Positions 13,741 to 21,734 of a DNA stretch of 64,000 bases are shown here, piece after piece. Location: contig QZCP01000123.1 of assembly GCA_003956705.1 (NCBI GenBank), positions 62,001-126,000 of the forward strand. The letters run 5' to 3'. The notes under the pieces are model-generated. The model searched no databases. It was not told the origin of the DNA and saw only the letters and a program-made list of their open reading frames with translations. The DNA is from Brevipalpus yothersi. Taxonomy: Eukaryota; Arthropoda; Arachnida; Trombidiformes; Tenuipalpidae. The stretch's first letter is position 1. Every line of letters starts with the position of its first letter. The position numbers and the translations under genes were made by a program.

Positions 13741-13762
13741 TTAAGGGGGAATAAGGGGGAAT
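13741..13762 (+). repeat. G-run motif copy 2
   Basis: Same core as copy 1, in the MULE intron between the DENR and NGFPVAF codons, 14 nt after the GT donor. Confidence 0.85.
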
Positions 13763-14280
13763 AATAAGTCTTTCCTTTTTCATTTTTGCCTTTTCAGGAA
13801 TGGTTTTCCAGTCGCTTTCTGTTACCATTCGAAAGTAGATCATGGAGTTTTTGTCAAGTTTTTCAGAGCTCTGAAAGAAAACCGCAATGTTAAAACTCCG
13901 AAAGTTTTCATGACAGACGATTGCTCTACTTATCATAATGCATGGACTGAAGTTTTTGGCGAGCCTTTGAATAAGCTTCTCTGTACATGGCACGTACTGA
14001 AGAACTGGAAATTACATGTTAATAAGATTCCTGATGAACCTTTGAGGAAACAGTTAGCAGCAGATCTCAAAGTCGTCCACAACATGATCAGAGAAGAACA
14101 ATTCGAAGAGCATGGCCAATTTTTCATATCAAAGTATCAAGAACAAACTCCAACCAAGGAGTTTATCGACTATTTCGTAACTTATCACTGGAAGAGAAGG
14201 GAACAATGGGCACTTTGTTATAGGAGGTATCTCAATTTAAATACGAACATGCTTCTCGAAGCTTTCCACAGGTGAGTCTG

Positions 14281-14301
14281 AAAGGGGAATGAGGGGGAAT
14301 T
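14281..14301 (+). repeat. G-run motif copy 3
   Basis: Variant AAGGGGAATGAGGGGGAAT, in the MULE intron following the EAFHR exon, 8-9 nt after the donor. Confidence 0.8.
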
Positions 14302-15184
14302 CTCTAACTATTTTTAACTACTTGCCAGGGTTCTCAAACATGTTTTCATGAATGGTAAAAAAATTCGGAGGCTTGATGAATCACTTCATCATTTGATAAG
14401 AGCAATGGATTACTATCAGTACCAAAGAATGATACGGAAAGAACAAGGATTCATCCCTACGAAATTGAGCACTCTTCGAAGTCGGGATGAAGGAGCTTTG
14501 AAATCAGATTTTATTGTCTCCCAATCAGAACACTCTCCTGATGAATGGTTTGTCATTTCACAGTCAAATGATGGGACAAACACATATAATGTGGTGTTTT
14601 CAGATGTAGAGTGTCAATGTCTATTGAGATGTGAGCATTGTAATGTCTGTATGAAGCAAGCTAAATGTGAATGCTTCCACTATTGTATCAAAAGAAATCT
14701 CTGCAAATATATCCATTATATTGTCATGAAGCATAAAGAAACAGAAAGAGCCCAATCAAATGAACTCAAAGAAGAGGAATTCACGATAGATCAGAAGGGT
14801 GACTAGAATATTAAAGCCGAGGTTATGCTACCCCCAAGAAGTTACTCTCAAAGTCAAGATCTGATTGAGCAGAAGAGGCTACTTCTCAAGCAAGTTTCAG
14901 ATTGTCTTGATTTATGTTCTACCTACGAACAGATTGAAACGATGAAGAACCTCATCGCACCGATGAGGCCAACGATTCTTTCATTGGGAAGAGCAAGTAC
15001 TAGACAGATATCAACTGTGTCTGGTTCTCAAGGCACCACGAAAAAAATTGATCTTCAAAGACGGTTTACCCAAGTTGAGAAGAAAAAGAGGCCAAGCGAT
15101 AAACCTTTGGTTAGTTTATTGCGCGAAGAAGTTTTTTTATCTCATGGAAGTAGTTCAATCAATGAGGAATGCAATAAAAATTAA

Positions 15185-15417
15185 TTCGGATTGAAACAGT
15201 TGATTTTATTTATAGGAAGATGAAAAATTCACAAATGATGGCTTGAGGGGGATTAGGGGGGAACTTCAAAAAATGGTTTGGAGCCTCTCTATGATATCAA
15301 GGAACTCGCACCAGCTGATGGAGGTGGTGGAGGTGGAGGATCCCGAGGCTTTGGTCCTGGGGTTTTCCCTGGAGCCCGCACCCATGGCTGTCTCCCAGCG
15401 CAGTCCTTGGGACATGT
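15185..15417. other. Spacer between convergent MULE and zinc-finger genes
   Basis: It contains G-run motif copy 4. Unlike its surroundings, 15310-15420 is GC-rich. No gene is supported; the minus-strand zinc-finger frame closes at 15418-15420. Confidence 0.5.
15245..15265 (+). repeat. G-run motif copy 4
   Basis: Variant GAGGGGGATTAGGGGGGAAC, between the convergent 3' ends of the MULE and zinc-finger genes. Confidence 0.8.
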
Positions 15418-16610
15418 TTAGCCGCGAATATGTTTGGGACCTCCAGGATAATCACATTTCCTCTCATGGACATTAGCATTATCCTTCCTGGAGAAAATTT
15501 TGCGGCAAAAGCGACAGGCTGTTTTTGGGTCCTCACCTCTCTTTCTTTTTCTCTCTACTTCCGTGGCCACTAATTGTTTTGGCGCCCTATGAGCCCAAGG
15601 ATGCTTTTGAGTGTCAATTATATCAACCCGCAATCAGAAAAGATGGATTAGAGTTGAGAAAAATTCAAGAGGGAATAAGGGGGAACTATGAAAACGCTAT
15701 CTAGGAGCAACTTACTATCTTCTCAGGCTCCAAATCAGGACAATCCATCTCGTCATCAAAGTAGACGAGGTCCTGATTCCTGACCAGGCAGGCGCGATAC
15801 CATTTACCATCATCAGGATGGGAAGCCCAATCTCGCTCAGGAATAGCCACCACTGGGTAGTCACCAATGCATGCGTCCACCGTGTTTACGTTCTCCTAGA
15901 AAAGATATGATGAATGAATAATGAGATCGAAAGAGATCGAAGATCACATAGGCATGCATTGGTATGATCACTTACTACAATTGGCTGTTCCTCATATGGA
16001 ATATCTGTGAGCTCGGCAGATTCTCTCTCCTCTTCTTGAGAAATTTCAATCTCTTGAGAGGAGGTATATCTTGTGAAGAAACGATGGAAAAAGCAAAAAT
16101 TGGCCCAAAAATCCAATAAAAATCAAGCAAAAAAAATTTAAGGGGGAATAAGGGGGAACTCACTTGCTCATTAGTCTCAGCACTATGACTTTGAGAACGG
16201 ATTCTCAAACTCTGCCGGGGTAATGATGATGGCTATAAAAGAATAAATTAATGATTAAAAGTTCAAAAAAATCAATCCGAGAGGTGAATAAAAATCAAAC
16301 TTACTTCATCAGTAACTGTGGTAGTAGTGGTGTTCGAGGCAGTGGAGGTCAAGACGGTAGTTTGCTGCCGATTATCACGGCCATAGGTCCTTCTTAGAGG
16401 AGGCTATAAACAAGAAGAAGGGGCACTAAATCTCATGATGATCACAAAAAAAATAACTAATTCAACCACTTACCATAATTAAGTTGGACAATTAAAGATG
16501 AAAAAATACTAAAGAAAGCTATTAAACTTCATAGATTGTAGATCAAAACAATACAAGCTCACATGCGCTATGAAAGCTTGTTTCTGGTTGGCTACTGAGT
16601 CTTGAGCCAT
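15418..16610 (-). CDS. Unrecognised C2HC zinc-finger protein with a Tudor-like stretch, 6 exons
   Basis: Exons on the minus strand are 16563-16610, 16305-16403, 16164-16232, 15976-16050, 15716-15895 and 15418-15603. All are phase 0 with GT-AG introns (one acceptor is a weaker choice at 16051), giving 218 aa without a stop. Exon 1 encodes MAQDSVANQKQAFIAH. Exon 5 encodes an acidic segment with GKWYRACLVRNQDLVYFDDE, which recalls Tudor or chromo-barrel folds (inference only). Exon 6 encodes a basic run and the finger CRFCRKIF...NVHERKC (C-x2-C-x12-H-x3-C, C2HC or BED-like). I do not recognise the family. It converges on the MULE gene and could be an accessory protein of the same element, or a host gene captured by it. 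Exon 1 and intron 1 are shared with the gene at 17700-18712. The frame is intact, unlike its MULE neighbour. Confidence 0.6.
15669..15687 (+). repeat. G-run motif copy 5
   Basis: Variant GAGGGAATAAGGGGGAACT, in an intron of the minus-strand zinc-finger gene, so the RNA would carry C runs there. Confidence 0.8.
16138..16160 (+). repeat. G-run motif copy 6
   Basis: Full core match. It lies immediately inside the 5' splice site of a zinc-finger gene intron on the minus strand (donor GTGAGT followed directly by the C runs). Confidence 0.85.
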
Positions 16611-16635
16611 CTGCAGGATAGACTCATGTCGCAAG
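16461..16635 (-). repeat. About 170-bp duplicated block, copy A (exon 1 plus intron 1)
   Basis: High-identity direct duplicate of 18563-18732. The block covers the shared first coding exon (MA..SVANQKQAFIAH), the 25 nt upstream of the ATG, and intron 1 down to a GTAAGTGGTTGAA segment. Confidence 0.9.
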
Positions 16636-16786
16636 TAAGCAACACACTACTCTTAATCATATTTTTCGCAAACAGAAAAAAAGCGCTGCGGCTAAAATGC
16701 CAACCCAAATAGACAAAAGCCACAAGACTGAGAAGCTCTCAACTTCAGCCTCAGTTTGGTAAAGGAGGAGCTTGATAGAGAACTCA

Positions 16787-17000
16787 AATAGATGAGAAAA
16801 GTATGGGTTTTGCACTCTGCAGCGACTGAAATGTTAAGATATGTTCCGATAAATAGGAATAGTATAGGTTTCGCACTATGTAGCGTATGCGATGTTATGA
16901 TGAGATCCAATAAATAAGAAAAGTATATTTTTCGCACTACGCAGCCTATGTATTGTTACGATAAGATCCGATAAATAAGAAAGGTATGGGTTTCGCACCT
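16787..17000. repeat. 61-bp tandem repeat, about 3.5 units
   Basis: Units start near 16787, 16848, 16909 and 16970 (the last partial), at exact 61-nt spacing. Each begins GATAAATA(A/G)GAA and contains a GTAT..TTTCGCAC core followed by TATGTAGC-like sequence. Units are 80-90% alike by eye. The array lies upstream of the zinc-finger gene's first exon. Confidence 0.85.
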
Positions 17001-17399
17001 GGTGAGCAAGTTGGAGCTTTTTGAAAAATTATTTAAACTCTATACACCTTATATATACATGAGAGAGAGAGATGATGGTGATGATATGATAGAAGAATTT
17101 CTCACCTGATCAGGCAATGACATAATCAAACATTAATCTAAATGGAGAATATGAAGAAGAGGTAGTATGATGATTATAATAAACATCTGAGTATTCAGTA
17201 GAAGAATGACCGCCAAAAAGATCACGTTCACATATGAATGTAAACATGAAAAGTTCGTGACTAGTGTCATCTATGGGCTGAGAGAAAACCCATTGATATC
17301 ACACCGCCCTCTAATAAGCTATTAAGCTCTGATATATATATTAATAAAATTTATATATTTTAATAAGAAGGAGCAAGATAAGTGAAGGTGGAGAGAGGA
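17001..17399. other. AT-rich spacer with possible element end
   Basis: No gene. It contains a short GA tract near 17062-17071, the candidate right element end at 17306-17312, and a purine-rich stretch that leads into the inverted repeat. Confidence 0.4.
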
Positions 17400-18562
17400 A
17401 GAGGAAGAGAGAAAGAGAGAATAATTAATAAGAAGAGATTTATTTCAAATTGATAAGTATTATTTAATCGAGATAGGATTGATTGATATTCCCTCGTTTA
17501 ACTGCCCTAAAGTACAAATTTGATTCTCCTCGAAAATTCTCAGAGATTTAAAATGAAGAATACAGAATAAACAGAAATATAAGCAAATCTGATCAGATTT
17601 CTAGGGAAAACTCTCCTCAGTGAAAGATGGTGTAAATTGAGCTCAAGAGAGGATGATACGGAGAGGAGAGCTTGACAAGATTTTAATCTCACGTATCTTT
17701 CAAGATTTGTAGGTTTCGCCCATAGCATTGATGAAGTCCAGATTTTTTTGATAACATTCATTAATAGATTCAGGGGCTTTATTAGGGAAAAAAGCAGCGA
17801 ATCGGAGTAAAATCAATTCTTTCTCGTGATCAGCAGGTTCAATGCGACCGAACCTGACGTAAGGGCCAAAATTGTTGATCGTTTCATGATTTACCTCATC
17901 TCTGAAGACAACGCCGATAATCATTGCTGACATAATCCTATCCTCATTCATTTTTTGAGACATTTCCAGAGTAGCAGCTTCAGGCTTAAGAGTATAAATG
18001 GCATCTGTAATGGTTTTCAAATCATGCCACACTAGCTGTCGGAATTCTCTTCGAAGAAACGATTCCGGATTTTCGTCGGAGGGGTCTGGTGTTTCAGATT
18101 GAATGGTGTTTGGAATCTGGAAATAAGATTGAGATTTAGATATGAAAGCATCAATTTCGAATTTCGAATGTATTCACCTCGGCCATCGACTCATCCAGTT
18201 CTCGACCAAGATCAATGTGGATGATAGGATTTGTTTGTTCAGGAAAACTGAAAACATAGGTTATGTTTGACCTATCGTAAGCGCTGGCCTTATGAGAAAT
18301 AAAAAAATTAATTAATAAAAAAATAGGAAGCATATTGAAGGTGAAGGTCCAAGTTAGGAGTAGAATCACTCACTTGTTTCTCATCGAGACAGCCATTTTT
18401 TGATTTTGTCCCATCAGGTTTAATTGTTGAGCGAAGCCACTGGATTGACACCTTTGAAACATATTTTTGTTGTTTCAATTTCTTCATTGTTGAGCCCAAT
18501 CGAGGACCATTAATACTATTATGAAAATGTTGGGAAACCTGTTCACGTGCCATATCAGTAGA
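17400..18562. repeat. Inverted repeat, left arm
   Basis: Reverse-complement partner of 18781-19884. The inner portion (about 18120-18562) and the outer portion (about 17420-17700, which includes the 3' UTR and the TTTATT complement of a poly(A) signal at 17439-17444) closely match the right arm. The middle (about 17700-18105) does not align at DNA level. The left arm has about 40 nt in the 3' UTR region that the right arm lacks. Confidence 0.9.
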
Positions 18563-18712
18563 TTCAACCACTTACCATGATTAAATTGAACAATTAAAGA
18601 TGAAAAAATACCATAGAAAGCTATTAGGCTTCATTGATTGAAGATCAAAACAATACAAGCTCACATGCGCTATGAAAGCTTGTTTCTGGTTGGCTACTGA
18701 GTTTGGAGCCAT
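17700..18712 (-). CDS. Inverted-repeat twin gene, left arm (unknown family), 4 exons
   Basis: Exons 18665-18712, 18374-18538, 18178-18288 and 17700-18116 (minus strand) are all phase 0 with GT-AG introns and give 246 aa. Exon 1 (MAPNSVANQKQAFIAH) lies in the spacer of the palindrome and is nearly the same as exon 1 of the zinc-finger gene. The body contains KVSIQWLRSTIKPDGTKSK, NITYVFSFPEQTNPIIHIDL, then a C-terminal region with RIMSAMIIGVVFRDE and a terminal YQKNLDFINAM. No signal peptide, membrane segment or known motif is visible. Intron 3 is 61 nt. It contains a 7-nt duplication (CGAAATT) relative to the right arm, which shifts frame and creates a stop if the intron is retained. The partner is the right-arm gene. 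Function unknown. Confidence 0.65.
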
Positions 18713-18780
18713 CTGCAGGATAGACTCATGTTTACTTGCGTCAATTATTCTTATTGTTTTTGATTTATAATATTTATAAT
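18563..18780. repeat. Palindrome spacer carrying duplicated block, copy B
   Basis: About 218 nt separate the arms. 18563-18732 is the second copy of the exon 1/intron 1 block found at 16461-16635, in the same (minus) orientation. The remaining about 48 nt next to the right arm are AT-rich. Confidence 0.85.
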
Positions 18781-18788
18781 CTACTGAT

Positions 18789-19578
18789 ATGGCACGTGAA
18801 CAGGTTTCCCAACATTTTCATAATAGTATTAATGGTCCTCGATTGGGCTCAACAATGAAGAAATTGAAACAACAAAAATATGTTTCAAAGGTGTCAATCC
18901 AGTGGCTTCGCTCAACAATTAAACCTGATGGGACAAAATCAAAAAATGGCTGTCTCGATGAGAAACAAGTGAGTGATTCTACTCCTAACTTGGACCTTCA
19001 CCTTCAATATGCTTCCTATATTTTTATTAATTAATTTTTTTATTTCTCATAAGGCTAGCGCTTACGATAGGTCAAACATAACCTATGTTTTTAGTTTTCC
19101 TGAACAAACAAATCCTATCATCCACATTGATCTTGGTCGAGAACTGGATGAGTTGATGGCCGAGGTGAATACATTCGAAATTGATGCTTTCATATCTAAA
19201 TCTCAATCTCATTTCCAGACTCCAAACACCATTCAATCTGAAACTCATCGAATTCTGTTGAATATAGCCCGAAAATCTCTGTTCAGTGATCTGGGACCTG
19301 TCAAAGAAGCTATCAGAAATGAAGAATCGATTCCTGCCTTGATACCCATCGGGATAAATAGAATTATGCGAGCAATTATTGTCTTGACAGTTTTCGATGA
19401 CGATGAGCATAAGCTATTGATTGCTATGTCTGAATCACCCTTCAGCAACTGCCTCGAGCCAACCATCAAAAAAAAGGAAATTATTCTTTCACGTTCTAAA
19501 CGCTTCTACCCTTTGAACTCAGACAAATATCTTGAAAAATTCTATCAGCGAAACCTACAAATCTTAAAAGATATGTGA
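18789..19578 (+). CDS. Inverted-repeat twin gene, right arm (unknown family)
   Basis: Exons 18789-18968 and 19054-19578 give 234 aa. If the in-phase 54-nt segment 19165-19218 is also spliced, as its left-arm counterpart must be, the protein is 216 aa. The arm has no counterpart of exon 1, because the only nearby copy points the other way. The ATG at 18789 (MAREQVSQHF) is therefore taken as start; in the left arm the same bases lie upstream of a splice acceptor. The N-terminal half is nearly identical to the left-arm protein. After the codons for TIQSET the two proteins diverge abruptly, with only scattered similarity (RIMRAIIVLTVFDD against RIMSAMIIGVVFRD; YQRNLQILKDM against YQKNLDFINAM). 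No known domain. It is either a functional paralog with a new start or a decapitated copy. Confidence 0.55.
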
Positions 19579-19804
19579 GATGAAAATCTTGTCAAGCTCT
19601 CCTCTCCGTATCATCCTCTCTTGAGTTCAATTTACACCATCTTTTACTGAGAAGAGTTTTCCCTAGAAATCTGATTCGATTTGCTTATATTTCTGTTTTT
19701 TCTGTATTTTTCATTTAAAATCTCTGAGAATTTTCGAGGAGAATCAATCCTATCTCGATTAAATAACACTTATCGATTTGAAATAAATCTTTTCTTATTA
19801 ATTA

Positions 19805-19807
<3 letters not shown>

Positions 19808-19884
<77 letters not shown>
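19808..19884. repeat. (TC)n microsatellite, about 76 nt
   Basis: A pure CT dinucleotide array at the outer end of the right palindrome arm. The left arm ends in a shorter imperfect GA tract (17393-17420). Confidence 0.95.
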
Positions 19885-19888
<4 letters not shown>

Positions 19889-19927
19889 TAATTATTTTAT
19901 TATTTCCCGTAGGTTAAACGTTCTCGC

Positions 19928-20800
19928 GTGTTCGATCATCTTTGTAACTTTCAATACCTAAAAACGTTTTTAACACCAATTATGTCCTCTGTCTTTGAGA
20001 GAGAACTTTTAATCGATAAAGTAGCGTTTAAGAAGGGCGTTTTCAAGGTTGATATCTGCTTTTATTGTGTTGATAATCTAGATGATTCAGATGATCCAGA
20101 TGATTCAGATGATCCAGATGATTCAAAAGATCCAAATGATTCAATTGATTCAGATGAGCCAGATGATTAAAATGATCCTAAACAACAAAAAGAAATAGGA
20201 AATTTTTTCGAAGAGCTAAAAACCTTCGCCCGATTGAGTTTCATTAATTCGGAAACGGGTAAAAATGATTCCAAGTCATGTGAAAAAGACAACGAAGTGT
20301 TGTTTGACGCAAGAATCCGAAAAAAATTCAGTGTTCACAATTTTATTTCCATCGTTTTTCATATGGGTGGTCCTAGTGTCCCTGCTGAATGTGTGAAAGG
20401 AGTTAGAAACTCTTGGTACTACTGCACGTGTGGAGTTTTCAAAGCTGATCCGTCTAACCCGAGAAAGTTCTGGTTCAACTTACGACTCTTCGAGAAACAT
20501 TGTAAATATTTTGAAATGGAGGTTGTTCATATATTTTGGAAAATCATAAATCCTGATTGCCAACTCCCAAATTCACCTGACATCGACCGCAACTCGATAG
20601 ATTTTTATGATGAGGCAAATTCTGCTTTGAGGAATGCTCAAGACAGGTTTAATGAATACCTTAGAAAGAAGGAACCAAAACCCCACGGTTGCATCAGAGA
20701 GGCATCAGTAGTTCAAAATTATCTTTTATTTGAAAGTTATATCAATACACCCATAGTTAAAAAAGTATTGGAGGACTTTTGTCCCACTATCATATTCTGA
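19928..20800 (+). pseudogene. Unrecognised ORF with acidic D-D-S/P repeats, broken by one stop
   Basis: One frame is open from 19928 to 20800 except for TAA at 20168-20170. Upstream of it lies a run of about six hexapeptide-like units (DDSDDP, DDSKDP, NDSIDS), encoded by a GATGATTCA/GATGATCCA tandem repeat at 20076-20170. The stop sits where the repeat register predicts TCA, so it is a one-base change. Downstream about 209 codons contain NSWYYCTCGVFKADPSNPRKFW, LFEKHCKYFEMEVVH and a C-terminal KKVLEDFCP. No family recognised. There is no ATG after the stop until well into the domain. It could also be two separate genes. It lies beside the palindrome, so it may belong to the same lineage-specific cluster. 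Confidence 0.45.
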
Positions 20801-21070
20801 TTTCGATATTCTAGGTTAAAGTTGCAATTTTTCAATCTTCTCTCAAGTTTCGCGCAAACTCTATGAATATGTAATGTTTACAGAAAAATTTTTCTCATTT
20901 TTTTTGTTCGCTTTGATGACCACAGATTGTGATTGATTCTGATTTGTTATTCCATTTCATTTGATTGATTTTCGTTTCAATTGTTCATCTTTAGTGTGCA
21001 TATCTTGTTGTCATTTGCATATCTGTCGTGTTAATTAGTGCAATTAGTTTTATTCAAAACATCACCAATC

Positions 21071-21734
21071 ATGTCCACCGATCGATTTCAGATGCCAAAT
21101 GATCAAACCTTATGCTCAATATTCAATGGAGCCGATAAAGATCGTTCTGGAGCCATATCAGGACCTGAGCTTCAAAAAGCACTATCAAATGGAACATGGA
21201 AGCCTTTCAATATCACTCTTGTGATGAAAATGATCACCATGTTCGATAAGGGTGAGTGGAAATCTTAGCTAGTTGCATATAGCAAAACAATCTTATTCAT
21301 TCTTATGTCCTTTTCAGATGGCAATGGTACTATCAGTTACAACGAGTTTTGTCAACTCTGGAAATACATAAATGATTGGTTGAATTGTAAGTTGTGAGAA
21401 GATTTTTCGCCTCCGGCTCTTGATAATGAAATTCTTTCATTACAAATGTGTCACAGGCTACCATCGCTTCGATCAGAATGGAGATGGCTCTATCAACCGA
21501 GTTGAGTTGAACCAGGCTCTATCATCGTTTGGATATCGTCTCAGTGAACAATTCTATGAGCTGGCCATGCGAAAATTCGGAGACAAAGATGCGATTGTCT
21601 TCGACAATTTCATTTTGCTATGCATCACGCTCCAGGCAGCTACTGCAGCATTCTCTGCTGTGGACGTCCAGCGCAAAGGAGAGGCAAAAGTAACTTACGA
21701 ACAATTCCTCAACATGGTGGTGCCAATCATTTAA
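21071..21734 (+). CDS. PDCD6: PDCD6/ALG-2, penta-EF-hand calcium sensor, 3 exons
   Basis: Exons 21071-21251, 21318-21386 and 21457-21734 encode 175 aa (human PDCD6 has 191, with a longer Gly/Pro N-terminus). ALG-2 is a Ca2+-dependent adaptor that binds ALIX, Sec31A and ESCRT components. Diagnostic similarity: DKDRSG.IS..ELQ.ALSNGTW.PFN in the first EF-hand, and ELNQALSSFGYRLSEQFYE in the third. The loops of EF1 (DKDRSGAISGPE), EF2 (DKDGNGTISYNE) and EF3 (DQNGDGSINRVE) are canonical. EF4 and EF5 have lost acidic ligands (EF5: DVQRKGEAKVTY). In human ALG-2, EF1, EF3 and EF5 are the usual binders and EF2 is not canonical. The start is the ATG at 21071 (MSTDRF); an upstream in-frame non-ATG extension is not needed. 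Confidence 0.93.

Larger units (their letters stand above)
12642..15184 (+). pseudogene. Mutator-like (MULE) transposase gene, decayed
   Basis: The frame begins with a C2H2-like finger (YKCEQCGKS, stop, TESRNLRKHENNVH; TAA at 12710-12712). It continues through an N-terminal domain (CCLYDVINTNIEKYCEHL; WKSRMEED; YYECNRSG) and the catalytic core. Core motifs are AIDSTHGTNDYDF (first Asp), GFPVAFCYHSKVDHG, FMTDD (second Asp), LLCTWHVLKNW (the C..H of MULEs) and LLEAFHR (Glu). A Cys/His cluster (CECFHYC, then CKYIH) resembles a SWIM finger. Introns at about 12892-13030, 13728-13797 and 14272-14329 are short and GT-AG. Inactivating changes are in-frame TAG at 13326-13328, 13563-13565 and 14804-14806, and a frame change in a GA run near 13222. 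It is a recently dead DDE transposase. Confidence 0.8.
12526..17312. mobile_element. Candidate composite MULE-type element
   Basis: This interval contains a decayed MULE transposase gene on + and a convergent zinc-finger gene on -. Its proposed ends are a short inverted pair: AGAGGGC at 12526-12532 and GCCCTCT at 17306-17312. Just inside each end, sequence of similar character follows (CAGATGGC on the left, and ATAGATGAC when the right end is read inwards). The inverted match is short and I could not find a convincing 8-10 bp target-site duplication, so the boundaries are tentative. Six copies of a G-run motif in one orientation occur only within this interval, which supports treating it as one unit. 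Confidence 0.35.
18781..19884. repeat. Inverted repeat, right arm
   Basis: Mirror of the left arm. It starts at CTACTGATATGGCACG (18781) and runs out into a (TC)n array. Near-identity holds for the N-terminal exons (to about 19230) and the 3' UTR (from about 19570, with AATAAA at 19782-19787), with a diverged middle. Confidence 0.9.

Noticed and set aside
12520..17325. Target-site duplication for the proposed MULE element
   Set aside because: Flanks (TTCTGCTTAA on the left, AATAAGCTATTA on the right) do not match well enough to call.
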